From the NCBI GenBank assembly GCA_019308645.1, contig JAFDHR010000148.1, positions 1 to 6,114 on the forward strand: DNA of 6,114 nt, in the 5' to 3' direction. Positions 1 to 5,878 of the stretch are shown one piece after another; within the stretch, counting starts at the first letter, position 1, and every line of letters starts with the position of its first letter. This DNA comes from Deltaproteobacteria bacterium (GTDB lineage Bacteria > Desulfobacterota > DSM-4660 > Desulfatiglandales > B25-G16). Position numbers and translations under genes: made by a program. The notes under the pieces are model-generated. The model was not told the DNA's origin. It made no database searches and saw only the letters and a program-made list of their open reading frames with translations.

Positions 1-521
1 AATGGGATTGGCTGCATAAAGATTTTATCCTGTCATTATTCTCGAAAAGAAAGGCAGAACGTATCAGGAGATACCAACAATTTGTTTCTCAGGAGACACC
101 TGAAGAGATTAATCAAATATTAGATAGAAAGAAGTTACCAGCTGCGATAGGTAGTAATCTTTTTGTTGATAAGATAAAAGAGATGTTTTTTTCTAATAAG
201 ACCCATGAAGAGGTTCCCGAATCCAGATTGCTTGCCCCAGATGGAGATAGAATTGTTGAAGAGGTATGTAACTACTATAAGGTGACGAGGGATGATATCC
301 TTGTCTCAAAAAGGGGTCATTTTAATGAACCAAGGAATGTCGCTATTTATCTAATAAGATGCATTCGACATGATACGCTAAAAGGTGTAGGTAAAGCATT
401 TGGGATCGATAAAAATAGCACAGTTGGAAGCGTTTTAGAAAGAGTAAAACGCGAGATGGAAAAGAATAAAAATATTAGTAAACGTGTTGAAAACTTGAAG
501 GATATATTAGAAAAGAGCTAA
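1..521 (+). CDS. REP-associated tyrosine transposase (IS200-like), C-terminal part, 5' end outside window
   Basis: The reading frame is open from base 3 (phase: first full codon TGG at 3-5) to TAA at 519-521, so the gene enters from the left; the internal ATG at 183 is not the real start. The visible first part (WDWLHKDFILSLFSKR, then a basic ERIRRYQQFV stretch) matches the linker that follows the HUH/Y1 catalytic domain in REP-associated transposases. From about 249 to 455 comes a DnaA-domain-IV-like helix-turn-helix: RIVEEVCNYYKV, then NEPRNVAIYLIR, then KAFGIDKNSTVGSVLERV, resembling the DnaA pattern of a conserved RxVAxYL helix and a (D)xSTV recognition helix. This fusion is typical of such transposases in Desulfobacterota. 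The catalytic His-hydrophobic-His and Tyr residues are not in the window, so activity cannot be judged. GC is low (about 38% in a sampled line), like the following mttB gene. Confidence 0.85.
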   Translation, partial: WDWLHKDFILSLFSKRKAERIRRYQQFVSQETPEEINQILDRKKLPAAIGSNLFVDKIKEMFFSNKTHEEVPESRLLAPDGDRIVEEVCNYYKVTRDDILVSKRGHFNEPRNVAIYLIRCIRHDTLKGVGKAFGIDKNSTVGSVLERVKREMEKNKNISKRVENLKDILEKS

Positions 522-530
522 GAGTAGGCT

Positions 531-550
531 TGACCCCTTATGACCCCTTT
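531..550 (+). repeat. Tandem 10-bp repeat TGACCCCTT(A/T) just after the transposase
   Basis: TGACCCCTTA (531-540) is followed directly by TGACCCCTTT (541-550), 9 of 10 bases identical, starting 9 bases after the transposase stop codon. A third copy of the 9-mer in reverse complement (AAGGGGTCA, 311-319) lies inside the transposase reading frame, where it encodes part of the conserved KRGHF stretch and may be chance. Position suggests the tandem pair belongs to the element's right-hand end or its target repeat family; this is inference, since the left end is not in the window. Confidence 0.5.
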
Positions 551-561
551 AATTGAATTAA
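549..561. repeat. Short AT palindrome TTAATTGAATTAA before mttB-family gene
   Basis: A perfect 6-bp inverted repeat around a central G lies between the tandem repeat and the ribosome-binding site (AAGGAG, 560-565) of the methyltransferase gene. It could be part of the transposon end or a weak operator. AT-rich palindromes of this size also arise by chance. Confidence 0.25.
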
Positions 562-576
562 GGAGATGATGCCAAG

Positions 577-2055
577 ATGACTAAAGAACAGGTAAACAAT
601 TTATCTTTTGAAATAAAGAGGCCTCGGATTCAACTTCTAACTTTAGATCAAATATCTCAAATTCACTCAGCCTCATTAGAAGTATTGGAAAAAACCGGAG
701 TTAATGTTCTTTTACCTGAAGCAGTAAATCTGCTTAGAGAAGGCGGCGCGGATGTTACAAGTGAAAGCAGAGTAAGAATTCCCTCTCATATGGTCGAAGA
801 AGCTCTCCGTCTTGCGCCCCGAAGTATCACCATAAGTGATCGGAATGGTAAACCAGCGATGTTTCTTGAGGATAATAACAGTTATTATGGAACAGGAACG
901 GACACTCCGTTTGTAATAGATTCACATTCAGGTGAAAGGAGACCTTCAAAGGGTAATGATGTAAACAAAGCTGCTTTAATCTGTGATTATTTGCCAAATA
1001 TAGATTTTATCGGATGTATGGGTGGTATGTCTATGAACGAGGTTGATCCTTTACTCTCTGACCGTCATAATTTTGCACGAATGGTTTTTAGCACGACCAA
1101 ACCAATTATGTTTACGTCGTGGAGTTTGGCTGGATTGTCAGATATCTATGATATGGCAGTGGCAGTCAGGGGTGGTGCCGAAAACTTTCGCAGAAGTCCC
1201 TTTATGTTGCAATATGCTGAGCCTATTACTCCCTTACAACATCCTCCAGAGTCTCTCGAAAAATTGCTTTTCTGTGCTGAAAAAGGTATTCCTTTGATTT
1301 ATACCAGTTCTCCCTCAATGGGATCAACGGCACCAGTAACCCTGGCAGGGGCAACTGTTCTTTCTAATGCAGAGTTCTTAAGTGGTTTAGTAATTGCTCA
1401 GATTAAACATGAAGGAGCTCCAATCATTTATGGAGGAGCAAGTAGTCCTATGGATATGCGTAGTGGTAAATATGTTTATATCGCGCCAGAGGCCAAGCTC
1501 AGCCACATTGCTTTGAAGGAAATTGCTTCTTTCTACGGACTTCCCAATTTTAGCACCGGAGGATGTACTGATTCAAAGGTTTTTGATCAGCAAGCAGCCA
1601 TAGAGGCAAGCCAATCTATACTTCTAACCGGCTTAACTGGAAGCAGTTTAATCCATGATGTTGGATTTATGGAATCAGGCTTTACCGCTTGTTTGGGGCT
1701 GATAGTTATGGCAGACGAAATTATTGATGAAGTAAAACATTTTCTTAAAGGTATGGCCGTCAATAAGGAGACGTTAGCTTTAGGGATTATAGACAAGGAA
1801 GGACCGGGAGGGACCTTTTTGCAAGTGGAACATACGTTAAAGCATTTTAAGGAAATTTGGTACCCTAAATTAATAAACCGAGATACTCATGACAAATGGG
1901 TTAGAGATGGGTCAAGAAGTTTAGGCGAAGTTCTTAATGAGAGAGTAAAATGGATTCTTGAAAATCATAAGACTGAACCCCTTCCAAATGAAGTTAAAGG
2001 AAAGATTGAGGAAATTTTGGAGGAAGCGGGGAAGAATCAGGGGTCCGCTCAATAA
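577..2055 (+). CDS. MttB-family corrinoid-dependent methyltransferase, non-pyrrolysine type
   Basis: The 492-residue product has the length and signatures of the trimethylamine methyltransferase (MttB) superfamily: GTGTDTPFVIDS at 105-116 followed by the ERRPS and LPNIDFIG stretches, the GGCTDSKVFDQQA block at about 328-340, LIHDVGFMESG, and the C-terminal GPGGTFLQVEHTLKHFKEIWYPKL. Members move a methyl group from a quaternary or tertiary amine to a cobalt corrinoid protein in the cytoplasm. True MttB needs pyrrolysine, encoded by an in-frame TAG; this frame has none and reads straight through the GGC(330)TDSK block, near the pyrrolysine at 334 known from the Methanosarcina enzyme. It is therefore more like the MtgB, MtpB, MtcB and MtyB subfamilies, which act on glycine betaine, proline betaine, carnitine and gamma-butyrobetaine. 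The actual substrate cannot be read from sequence. AAGGAG at 560-565, 11 bases before ATG, supports the start. No corrinoid protein gene is seen; the nearest upstream gene is a transposase. GC is about 38-40%, lower than the genes to the right. Confidence 0.9.
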   Translation: MTKEQVNNLSFEIKRPRIQLLTLDQISQIHSASLEVLEKTGVNVLLPEAVNLLREGGADVTSESRVRIPSHMVEEALRLAPRSITISDRNGKPAMFLEDNNSYYGTGTDTPFVIDSHSGERRPSKGNDVNKAALICDYLPNIDFIGCMGGMSMNEVDPLLSDRHNFARMVFSTTKPIMFTSWSLAGLSDIYDMAVAVRGGAENFRRSPFMLQYAEPITPLQHPPESLEKLLFCAEKGIPLIYTSSPSMGSTAPVTLAGATVLSNAEFLSGLVIAQIKHEGAPIIYGGASSPMDMRSGKYVYIAPEAKLSHIALKEIASFYGLPNFSTGGCTDSKVFDQQAAIEASQSILLTGLTGSSLIHDVGFMESGFTACLGLIVMADEIIDEVKHFLKGMAVNKETLALGIIDKEGPGGTFLQVEHTLKHFKEIWYPKLINRDTHDKWVRDGSRSLGEVLNERVKWILENHKTEPLPNEVKGKIEEILEEAGKNQGSAQ

Positions 2056-2059
2056 AAAG

Positions 2060-2315
2060 CTGGCAGTTTTAGTTTTATACCCAAGTTTGCGTCAGATTGG
2101 CTGCTCTGGAGGAAGTGAGGGAGATCCATTCCGTTCACGGTGATGCGGATATCCTTGTAAAAATCATTTTGACACGGGATCTGATCTCTTCGGATGCGGA
2201 GACCATTTGGAATTTTGTCAATAATAAGGTGGGGCAGATCACAGGAATCGTAAGCACCCAGACCCTAATCCCCGGTTTCTCGAAGATAAAAGCAAATCAC
2301 ACTGAAGGAAGGTGA
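2060..2315 (+). pseudogene. Degenerate RAM (Lrp/AsnC ligand-binding) domain remnant
   Basis: From TTG at 2097 to TGA at 2313-2315 the frame encodes AALEEVREIHSVHGDADILVKI and on to VNNKVGQITGIVSTQTLIP, a clear match to the C-terminal effector-binding domain of Lrp/AsnC regulators (the HxVxGDxDIL motif and the GVxxTxTLI strand). The expected first beta strand lies just upstream but in another frame: bases 2060-2074 read LAVLV, and skipping one T in the TTTT run at 2073-2076 joins this to YTQVCVRLAALEEV. The normal linker to the first helix also looks a few residues short. There is no ATG, no clear Shine-Dalgarno before TTG 2097, and no HTH half. It begins 4 bases after the mttB-family stop, and its GC (about 52% in a sampled line) matches the genes to the right. 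Alternatives: a functional stand-alone RAM protein of about 72 residues started at TTG, or a sequencing indel in an intact small gene. Confidence 0.6.
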
Positions 2316-2401
2316 TAAATTATGTCGATCTGAACGTAAAAACCAAATCGAGCGAAAAAAACCCTTCTCCCCTGTCAACCTATCTTTTTAGCTGCAAAAA
2401 A

Positions 2402-2467
2402 TATCAAGAATATTATTTTCTATCAAAAAATTATTTGACATTTATTTTTCAAATTGATAAATATCAA
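2402..2467. promoter_or_regulatory. Four TATCAA/TTGATA hexamers, candidate Lrp-type operator array
   Basis: TATCAA occurs at 2402-2407, 2421-2426 and 2462-2467, and its complement TTGATA at 2454-2459, all within 66 bases of an otherwise gene-free AT-rich gap directly before the Lrp/AsnC gene. The last two form a perfect inverted repeat, TTGATA-AA-TATCAA (2454-2467). Same-strand copies are 19 and 41 bases apart, close to two and four helical turns. Lrp-family proteins often bind phased AT-rich sites and repress their own gene. That this array is the binding site is inference; AT-rich DNA raises the chance of random recurrence. Confidence 0.4.
2435..2463 (+). promoter_or_regulatory. Candidate sigma-70 promoter for the regulator gene
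   Basis: A perfect -35 box TTGACA lies at 2435-2440. The -10 is less clear: GATAAA at 2456-2461 with a 15-base spacer (4 of 6 matches) or TAAATA at 2458-2463 with a 17-base spacer (3 of 6). Both overlap the TTGATA-AA-TATCAA palindrome, which is where a repressor would block polymerase. Transcription would begin about 35 bases before the ATG at 2503, with a run of nine T (2474-2482) in the leader. The rest of the 2316-2502 gap shows no gene and no convincing intrinsic terminator for the upstream genes. Confidence 0.4.
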
Positions 2468-2502
2468 AACTACTTTTTTTTTACTGAGAAAAATAGGGCT
2501 AC

Positions 2503-2979
2503 ATGTCTAAAAAGGGTCTTGATTCATTAGATAAAAAACTTGTCCGCCTGTTGACTGAAGATGGCCGGATTCCCGTGGGAGACGTGGCCGCGCGGTTGGG
2601 TGTGACCGCACCAACCGTTCGCTCACGAATCAAGAACCTTGAAAAAGCGGGCAAGCTGAAAATAACCGGACTTATCGATCCCTTCGAACATAAAGATTTG
2701 ATCACCGCCTTGATCGGGCTGAACATTCTATCATACGGTAAGCTTGACGAAATACTGGAAAAACTGGCCAATCTCGACTACGTCACCTGGGTGGCCGTGG
2801 TAACGGGACGTTACGATGTGATTGCCGAGGTGATTGTCAATGGCGGCATGGCAGACCTGTACCGGCTCACAACTGATGTTATCCCCATTGTAGGAAATAT
2901 CGCCAAGAGCGAGACGTTCGTTATCATGAAGTCGAAACGAAAATGGGTTTGCTTGCCTGAAGGGTTGCAGAACTGGTGA
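2503..2979 (+). CDS. Lrp/AsnC-family transcriptional regulator, full length
   Basis: The 158-residue product has the standard size and two-part build of the family. Residues about 6-55 form the N-terminal winged HTH: LDSLDKKLVRLLTEDGRIPVGDVAARLGV, then the recognition helix TAPTVRSRIKNLEKAG. Residues about 67-143 form the RAM domain, with WVAVVTGRYDVIAEV as the effector-site strand pair and SETFVIMKSK as the last strand. Such proteins are cytoplasmic, form dimers to octamers, and sense amino acids or related small molecules. It leads a co-directional cluster: 33 bases separate its stop from the oxidoreductase gene, so it probably controls its own operon. The start ATG has only a weak upstream AGGG (2495-2498), which fits modest expression. 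The ligand is not predictable from sequence. The last residues (WVCLPEGLQNW) form a short tail beyond the core domain. Confidence 0.92.
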   Translation: MSKKGLDSLDKKLVRLLTEDGRIPVGDVAARLGVTAPTVRSRIKNLEKAGKLKITGLIDPFEHKDLITALIGLNILSYGKLDEILEKLANLDYVTWVAVVTGRYDVIAEVIVNGGMADLYRLTTDVIPIVGNIAKSETFVIMKSKRKWVCLPEGLQNW

Positions 2980-3012
2980 GGGCCTTAAAAAGACAAGGGT
3001 TGGGAGGAAAAG

Positions 3013-4188
3013 ATGAAAGTTGCTGTGTTGGGTGGCATGGGGTCACAGGGAAAGGCCGCTCTGGCTGATCTGGCCCGGAGCAAGGACGTCACAGAGATTA
3101 TTTGTGCTGATCTTGAACCAAATGCACTGGGAAAGATGGCCAACTTCCTCGATGTGGGCAGGGTAACCCCGGTTAAGATTGATGCCTCGTCAAAGGATTC
3201 CCTGGTGTCTGTGCTCAGGCAGGATGTGGACGTGGCCATAGATCTACTGCCCTTCCCTCTGATGCCAAACGCATTCGATGCGGCCATCGAAGCCGGTGTC
3301 GCTCTGGTTAGCACCAACTACGCCAATACGGTCCGACATCTCCACGACCGTGCCGTGGAGGCCGGTGTTTCACTTATGCCGGAATGCGGCCTGGACCCAG
3401 GAATTGACCTGATCATCTTCGGTCATTGTGTCAAGCAGTTTGATGAAGTTTACGTTCTTAACTCCTATTGCGGTGGATTTCCTGAGACCAAGGCCTGCGA
3501 TAACCCGCTTAACTACAAAGTGACCTGGAACTGGGATATGGTCCTGGGCAGCCAAAATCGGGAGTCGGTTTTTATCAAAGACGGTCGCCGGTTGACCGTC
3601 TCGGCCTCTGACCAGCATGAAAACAAAATGATCCACCAGATAGATTTTCCGGGTCTGGGCAAACTTGAGGCAGTCCCAAACGGCGATACTGTTTTCTACA
3701 CTGACCTCTTGGGCGTTACCGGCACCATTCAAGAGACCAGCCGTTACGCCCTAAGGTGGCCTGGATGGTGTGCCTTCTGGGCGCCCCTGAAGAAGCTTGG
3801 CTTCCTTTCGGATGATCCGGTTGATGGTTTGAGTTGCAAAGTGAGCCCCCGCCAATTCCTTGTAGAACTCATGGGACCCCAGCTCCAATACAGGGATGAT
3901 GAGAGAGATATAGTGGTCATGCACAACGTCTTTAAAGGAGTTAAGGACGGGCGGAAGAAGTCCATTGTTACTAACCTGATGATTGAAAGGGACCTTGAGA
4001 CGGGTCTGTTTGCCATGAATCAAGGCGTTGGCTATCCTGTCAGCATCGTTGCTAAAATGATCGGTAGCGGGCAGATAAAGAAAAAAGGTATCCTTTCGCC
4101 CGCCATTGATATACCCTATAAGTCGTTCATGGCTGAGTTGTCTAAAAGGGGCATCGAGGTGGAAGAAGAAGTAAGTGAGGAGGTTTGA
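3013..4188 (+). CDS. Saccharopine dehydrogenase-like NAD(P)-dependent oxidoreductase
   Basis: The 391-residue protein starts with a Rossmann fold: MKVAVLGGMGSQGKAAL, with the dinucleotide loop GGMGSQG at 7-13 and an acidic residue (D33) at the end of the second strand, which usually favours NAD(H) over NADP(H). Family landmarks follow: IDLLPF near 76-81, PECGLDPGIDLI at 123-134, and GGFPETKACDNPLNYKVTWNWD from about 154. Relatives catalyse reversible oxidative cleavage or reductive formation of a secondary-amine (opine-like) bond, as in saccharopine dehydrogenase, carboxynorspermidine dehydrogenase and lysine-ketoglutarate enzymes; length near 390-400 is normal for the group. GGGAGG at 3002-3007, five bases before ATG, is a good ribosome-binding site. 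Placement between an Lrp-type regulator and an amino-acid importer suggests that it processes the imported compound. The substrate and reaction direction are unknown, and lysine catabolism is only one possibility. Confidence 0.85.
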   Translation: MKVAVLGGMGSQGKAALADLARSKDVTEIICADLEPNALGKMANFLDVGRVTPVKIDASSKDSLVSVLRQDVDVAIDLLPFPLMPNAFDAAIEAGVALVSTNYANTVRHLHDRAVEAGVSLMPECGLDPGIDLIIFGHCVKQFDEVYVLNSYCGGFPETKACDNPLNYKVTWNWDMVLGSQNRESVFIKDGRRLTVSASDQHENKMIHQIDFPGLGKLEAVPNGDTVFYTDLLGVTGTIQETSRYALRWPGWCAFWAPLKKLGFLSDDPVDGLSCKVSPRQFLVELMGPQLQYRDDERDIVVMHNVFKGVKDGRKKSIVTNLMIERDLETGLFAMNQGVGYPVSIVAKMIGSGQIKKKGILSPAIDIPYKSFMAELSKRGIEVEEEVSEEV

Positions 4189-4220
4189 TCTGTTTGAAAT
4201 AGAGCGTATAGGTGGCCGAT

Positions 4221-4240
4221 GGCAGTCAAAGACGACTGCC
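4221..4240 (+). promoter_or_regulatory. Perfect 7-bp hairpin upstream of the binding-protein gene
   Basis: GGCAGTC (4221-4227) and GACTGCC (4234-4240) are perfect inverted repeats around a 6-base loop, in the 98-base gap before the periplasmic binding-protein gene. No T-run follows, so it is not a standard intrinsic terminator. It may protect a processed binding-protein mRNA from its 5' side or serve as an operator. Its position between dehydrogenase and transporter genes could separate their expression levels. Confidence 0.5.
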
Positions 4241-4286
4241 TGAACCAGAGGTGAATCATTAACCAATAGAAAAGGAGGATAGGACA

Positions 4287-5084
4287 ATGAAGTTGAGCAA
4301 ATGTTTAACAGGTTTGATGTCGGTTGTTCTGGCGATTGGCATGGTGTCGGCGGTAAACGCAGGCACCCTTGATGACATCGCCAAGCGAGGAGAACTACGG
4401 GTTGCGTGCCAAACGCAAGGAGCGCCGTTCAGTTTCATCGATAAGAATGGAGAGCGGACCGGTAGCTCGGTCGAATTCTGTCAATTGATGGCAAAGGAGA
4501 TGGGGGTTAAGGTCAAGTTCCTGAACTATGACTGGGACGGTCTAATTCCAGCGCTTCTCTCCAAGAAGGCTGACATGTTGGCCGCAGACATGACTCCAAC
4601 CCTTAAACGGGCCATGAAAATCGCCTTCAGCACCCCATACATATACACGGGCGCCGTGGTCTTCGTAAAGCATGACAGCCCCCTAAAGTCCTTTGAAGAT
4701 TGTAAGAAACCTGAATTGAAGGTCGCTGTTTTGCTGGGGTCCACCGGTGAGAATATCGCCAAGAAGGCCTTTCCCAAGGCAGAGATCAAATCCTATAAAG
4801 GTGGCGGTCCCCTGCTTATCGACGCCGTATTGAAAGGTCGCGCGGATTTCGGTGTTAACGATGGTTCGGCCGTTCGAGGACAGGTCGTCAGTTTCCCGCC
4901 CAACAGCGCCCGCATCCTTCCCGGTCAACTGTCCAAGGAGCCCCTGTCCTTTGCTGTGCACTATGACTCACCTGACCTGTTGGAATGGATCAACCTGTTT
5001 TTTCTTCAAATCAGCCTGGACGGTCGTTCGGACAAAAACCTGAACTACTGGGTAAATAGCCTGGACTGGAAGAAAGACCATTAA
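4287..5084 (+). CDS. Amino-acid ABC transporter substrate-binding protein (SBP_bac_3 family)
   Basis: The 265-residue precursor has a classic signal peptide: KLSK basic start, hydrophobic core LTGLMSVVLAIGMV, and a VNA-G cleavage site after A25; there is no lipobox, so it should be a soluble periplasmic protein, which implies a Gram-negative envelope. The mature protein opens with TLDDIAKRGELRVACQTQGAPFSFIDKNGERTG-type family motifs. TPTLKRAMKIAFSTPY contains R108 at the place where HisJ-like proteins hold the alpha-carboxylate of the amino acid. The second lobe includes LLGSTGENIAKKAFP and GRADFGVNDGSAV, the place of the conserved amino-group-binding acid. Together these indicate an amino-acid-like ligand. 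Mature cysteines are C41, C65 and C139; C41 and C65 might pair. AAGGAGG (4272-4278), eight bases before ATG, is the strongest ribosome-binding site in the window, which fits high demand for this subunit. The specific ligand is not predictable. Confidence 0.92.
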   Translation: MKLSKCLTGLMSVVLAIGMVSAVNAGTLDDIAKRGELRVACQTQGAPFSFIDKNGERTGSSVEFCQLMAKEMGVKVKFLNYDWDGLIPALLSKKADMLAADMTPTLKRAMKIAFSTPYIYTGAVVFVKHDSPLKSFEDCKKPELKVAVLLGSTGENIAKKAFPKAEIKSYKGGGPLLIDAVLKGRADFGVNDGSAVRGQVVSFPPNSARILPGQLSKEPLSFAVHYDSPDLLEWINLFFLQISLDGRSDKNLNYWVNSLDWKKDH

Positions 5085-5118
5085 GAAAACTATTTTTTAA
5101 TTAGCCTCAATCACTTCA

Positions 5119-5147
5119 GGTGTGGGCCGGTTGACCCGGCTCACATC
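5119..5147 (+). promoter_or_regulatory. Strong GC-rich hairpin between binding-protein and permease genes
   Basis: TGTGGGCCGG (5121-5130) pairs with CCGGCTCACA (5136-5145) through nine Watson-Crick pairs and one G-T pair, with a five-base loop (TTGAC). A G-T pair and a G-C pair extend it to 5119-5147. It lies 35 bases after the binding-protein stop and about 45 before the permease start. No T-run follows, so full termination is unlikely. By analogy with intercistronic stem-loops in other binding-protein operons, it probably stabilises the upstream mRNA end or causes partial termination. Confidence 0.6.
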
Positions 5148-5191
5148 CTGTTGCCCAGGGCCCAGGACAACTATTCTCACGGATAAAGAAA

Positions 5192-5860
5192 ATGCTTGAA
5201 ACTTTCAATTTCAGGGTCATTTTAGAGTACATGCCACTCTATTTTAAGTGCTTTTCGGCCACGCTCTGGCTCTCCGGAGCAGGGCTGGTGGGGGCACTGC
5301 TTGTGGGAACTGTGGCTTGCGCCATGCGCTTAAGCCAGTCAAGGATAGTCTCCCGCATTGCCGGAGTCTATATCGAAAGTATCCGTTCGACACCATTGCT
5401 GGCCCAACTTTACTTTTTCTATTTCGGTCTCCCATCCCTGGGAATTATGTTTTCTGAAGAGGTCACTGGCGTTTTTGCCTTAACCTTAAACAGCGGGGCC
5501 TATATGGCGGAAATTATCCGGGCCGGTATTCAGTCTATTCCGCACGGGCAGATTGAAGCCGGTATTGCCTCTGGCCTGAATTACTTTCAGCGCATGCGCT
5601 ACATCATTTTGCCCCAGGCACTCGGAGTGACAATTCTCCCCCTGTTAGGACAGTCCATCGTCCTGGTTAAGGACTCATCTTTGCTCTCACTCATTTCGAT
5701 TATGGAGCTGACCAGGGCGGGTCAGATGTTAACCTCCGAACGTTTCATGCCGGCCGAAGGTTTCCTGACCACGGCGGCCTTTTATCTTGTTATCTATTAT
5801 ATCCTCAAGGGTTTCTCCAGTTGGGTTCAGAAGCGGCTGATCTTCCGGGAAGCTTATTGA
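5192..5860 (+). CDS. Amino-acid ABC transporter permease subunit (HisM/HisQ type)
   Basis: The 222-residue membrane protein has the length and motifs of polar amino-acid permeases: an N-terminal transmembrane segment (FSATLWLSGAGLVGALLVGTV), the IESIRSTPLLAQLYFFYFGLP motif with RSTP at 65-68, LNSGAYMAEIIRAGI, and the EAA loop HGQIEAGIASGLNYFQRMRYIILPQA at about 118-143 that contacts the ATPase. LGQSIVLVKDSSLLSLI and a final hydrophobic helix follow, giving about five membrane segments. It should sit in the inner membrane as a heterodimer with the next gene product and receive substrate from the upstream binding protein. The ribosome-binding site is poor (GGATAAAGAA, 5181-5190), in contrast with the strong one on the binding-protein gene. 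The next permease starts 18 bases after its stop. Confidence 0.93.
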   Translation: MLETFNFRVILEYMPLYFKCFSATLWLSGAGLVGALLVGTVACAMRLSQSRIVSRIAGVYIESIRSTPLLAQLYFFYFGLPSLGIMFSEEVTGVFALTLNSGAYMAEIIRAGIQSIPHGQIEAGIASGLNYFQRMRYIILPQALGVTILPLLGQSIVLVKDSSLLSLISIMELTRAGQMLTSERFMPAEGFLTTAAFYLVIYYILKGFSSWVQKRLIFREAY

Positions 5861-5878
5861 AAAGCGGGGAACTAAGAT

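Noticed and set aside
183..521. Separate 112-residue gene starting at ATG 183
   Set aside because: The same frame is open back to base 3 and the upstream residues match the family, so the ATG is internal to a longer transposase.
2312..2530. 72-residue frame across the AT-rich gap
   Set aside because: Its composition is that of AT-rich noncoding DNA (rich in K, N, Y, F), it overlaps the regulator start in another frame, and it shows no known domain. The GGAAGG before its ATG is the only favourable sign.
3751..4287. 178-residue open frame on the minus strand
   Set aside because: It lies opposite the well-supported dehydrogenase gene, has no recognisable domain, and is a typical antisense shadow of a GC-richer coding region.
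5146..5171. Second inverted repeat around GGGCCC after the main hairpin
   Set aside because: Several short alternative pairings exist (TCCTG/CAGGA, GTTG/CAAC), but none gives a continuous stem comparable to the 5121-5145 hairpin.
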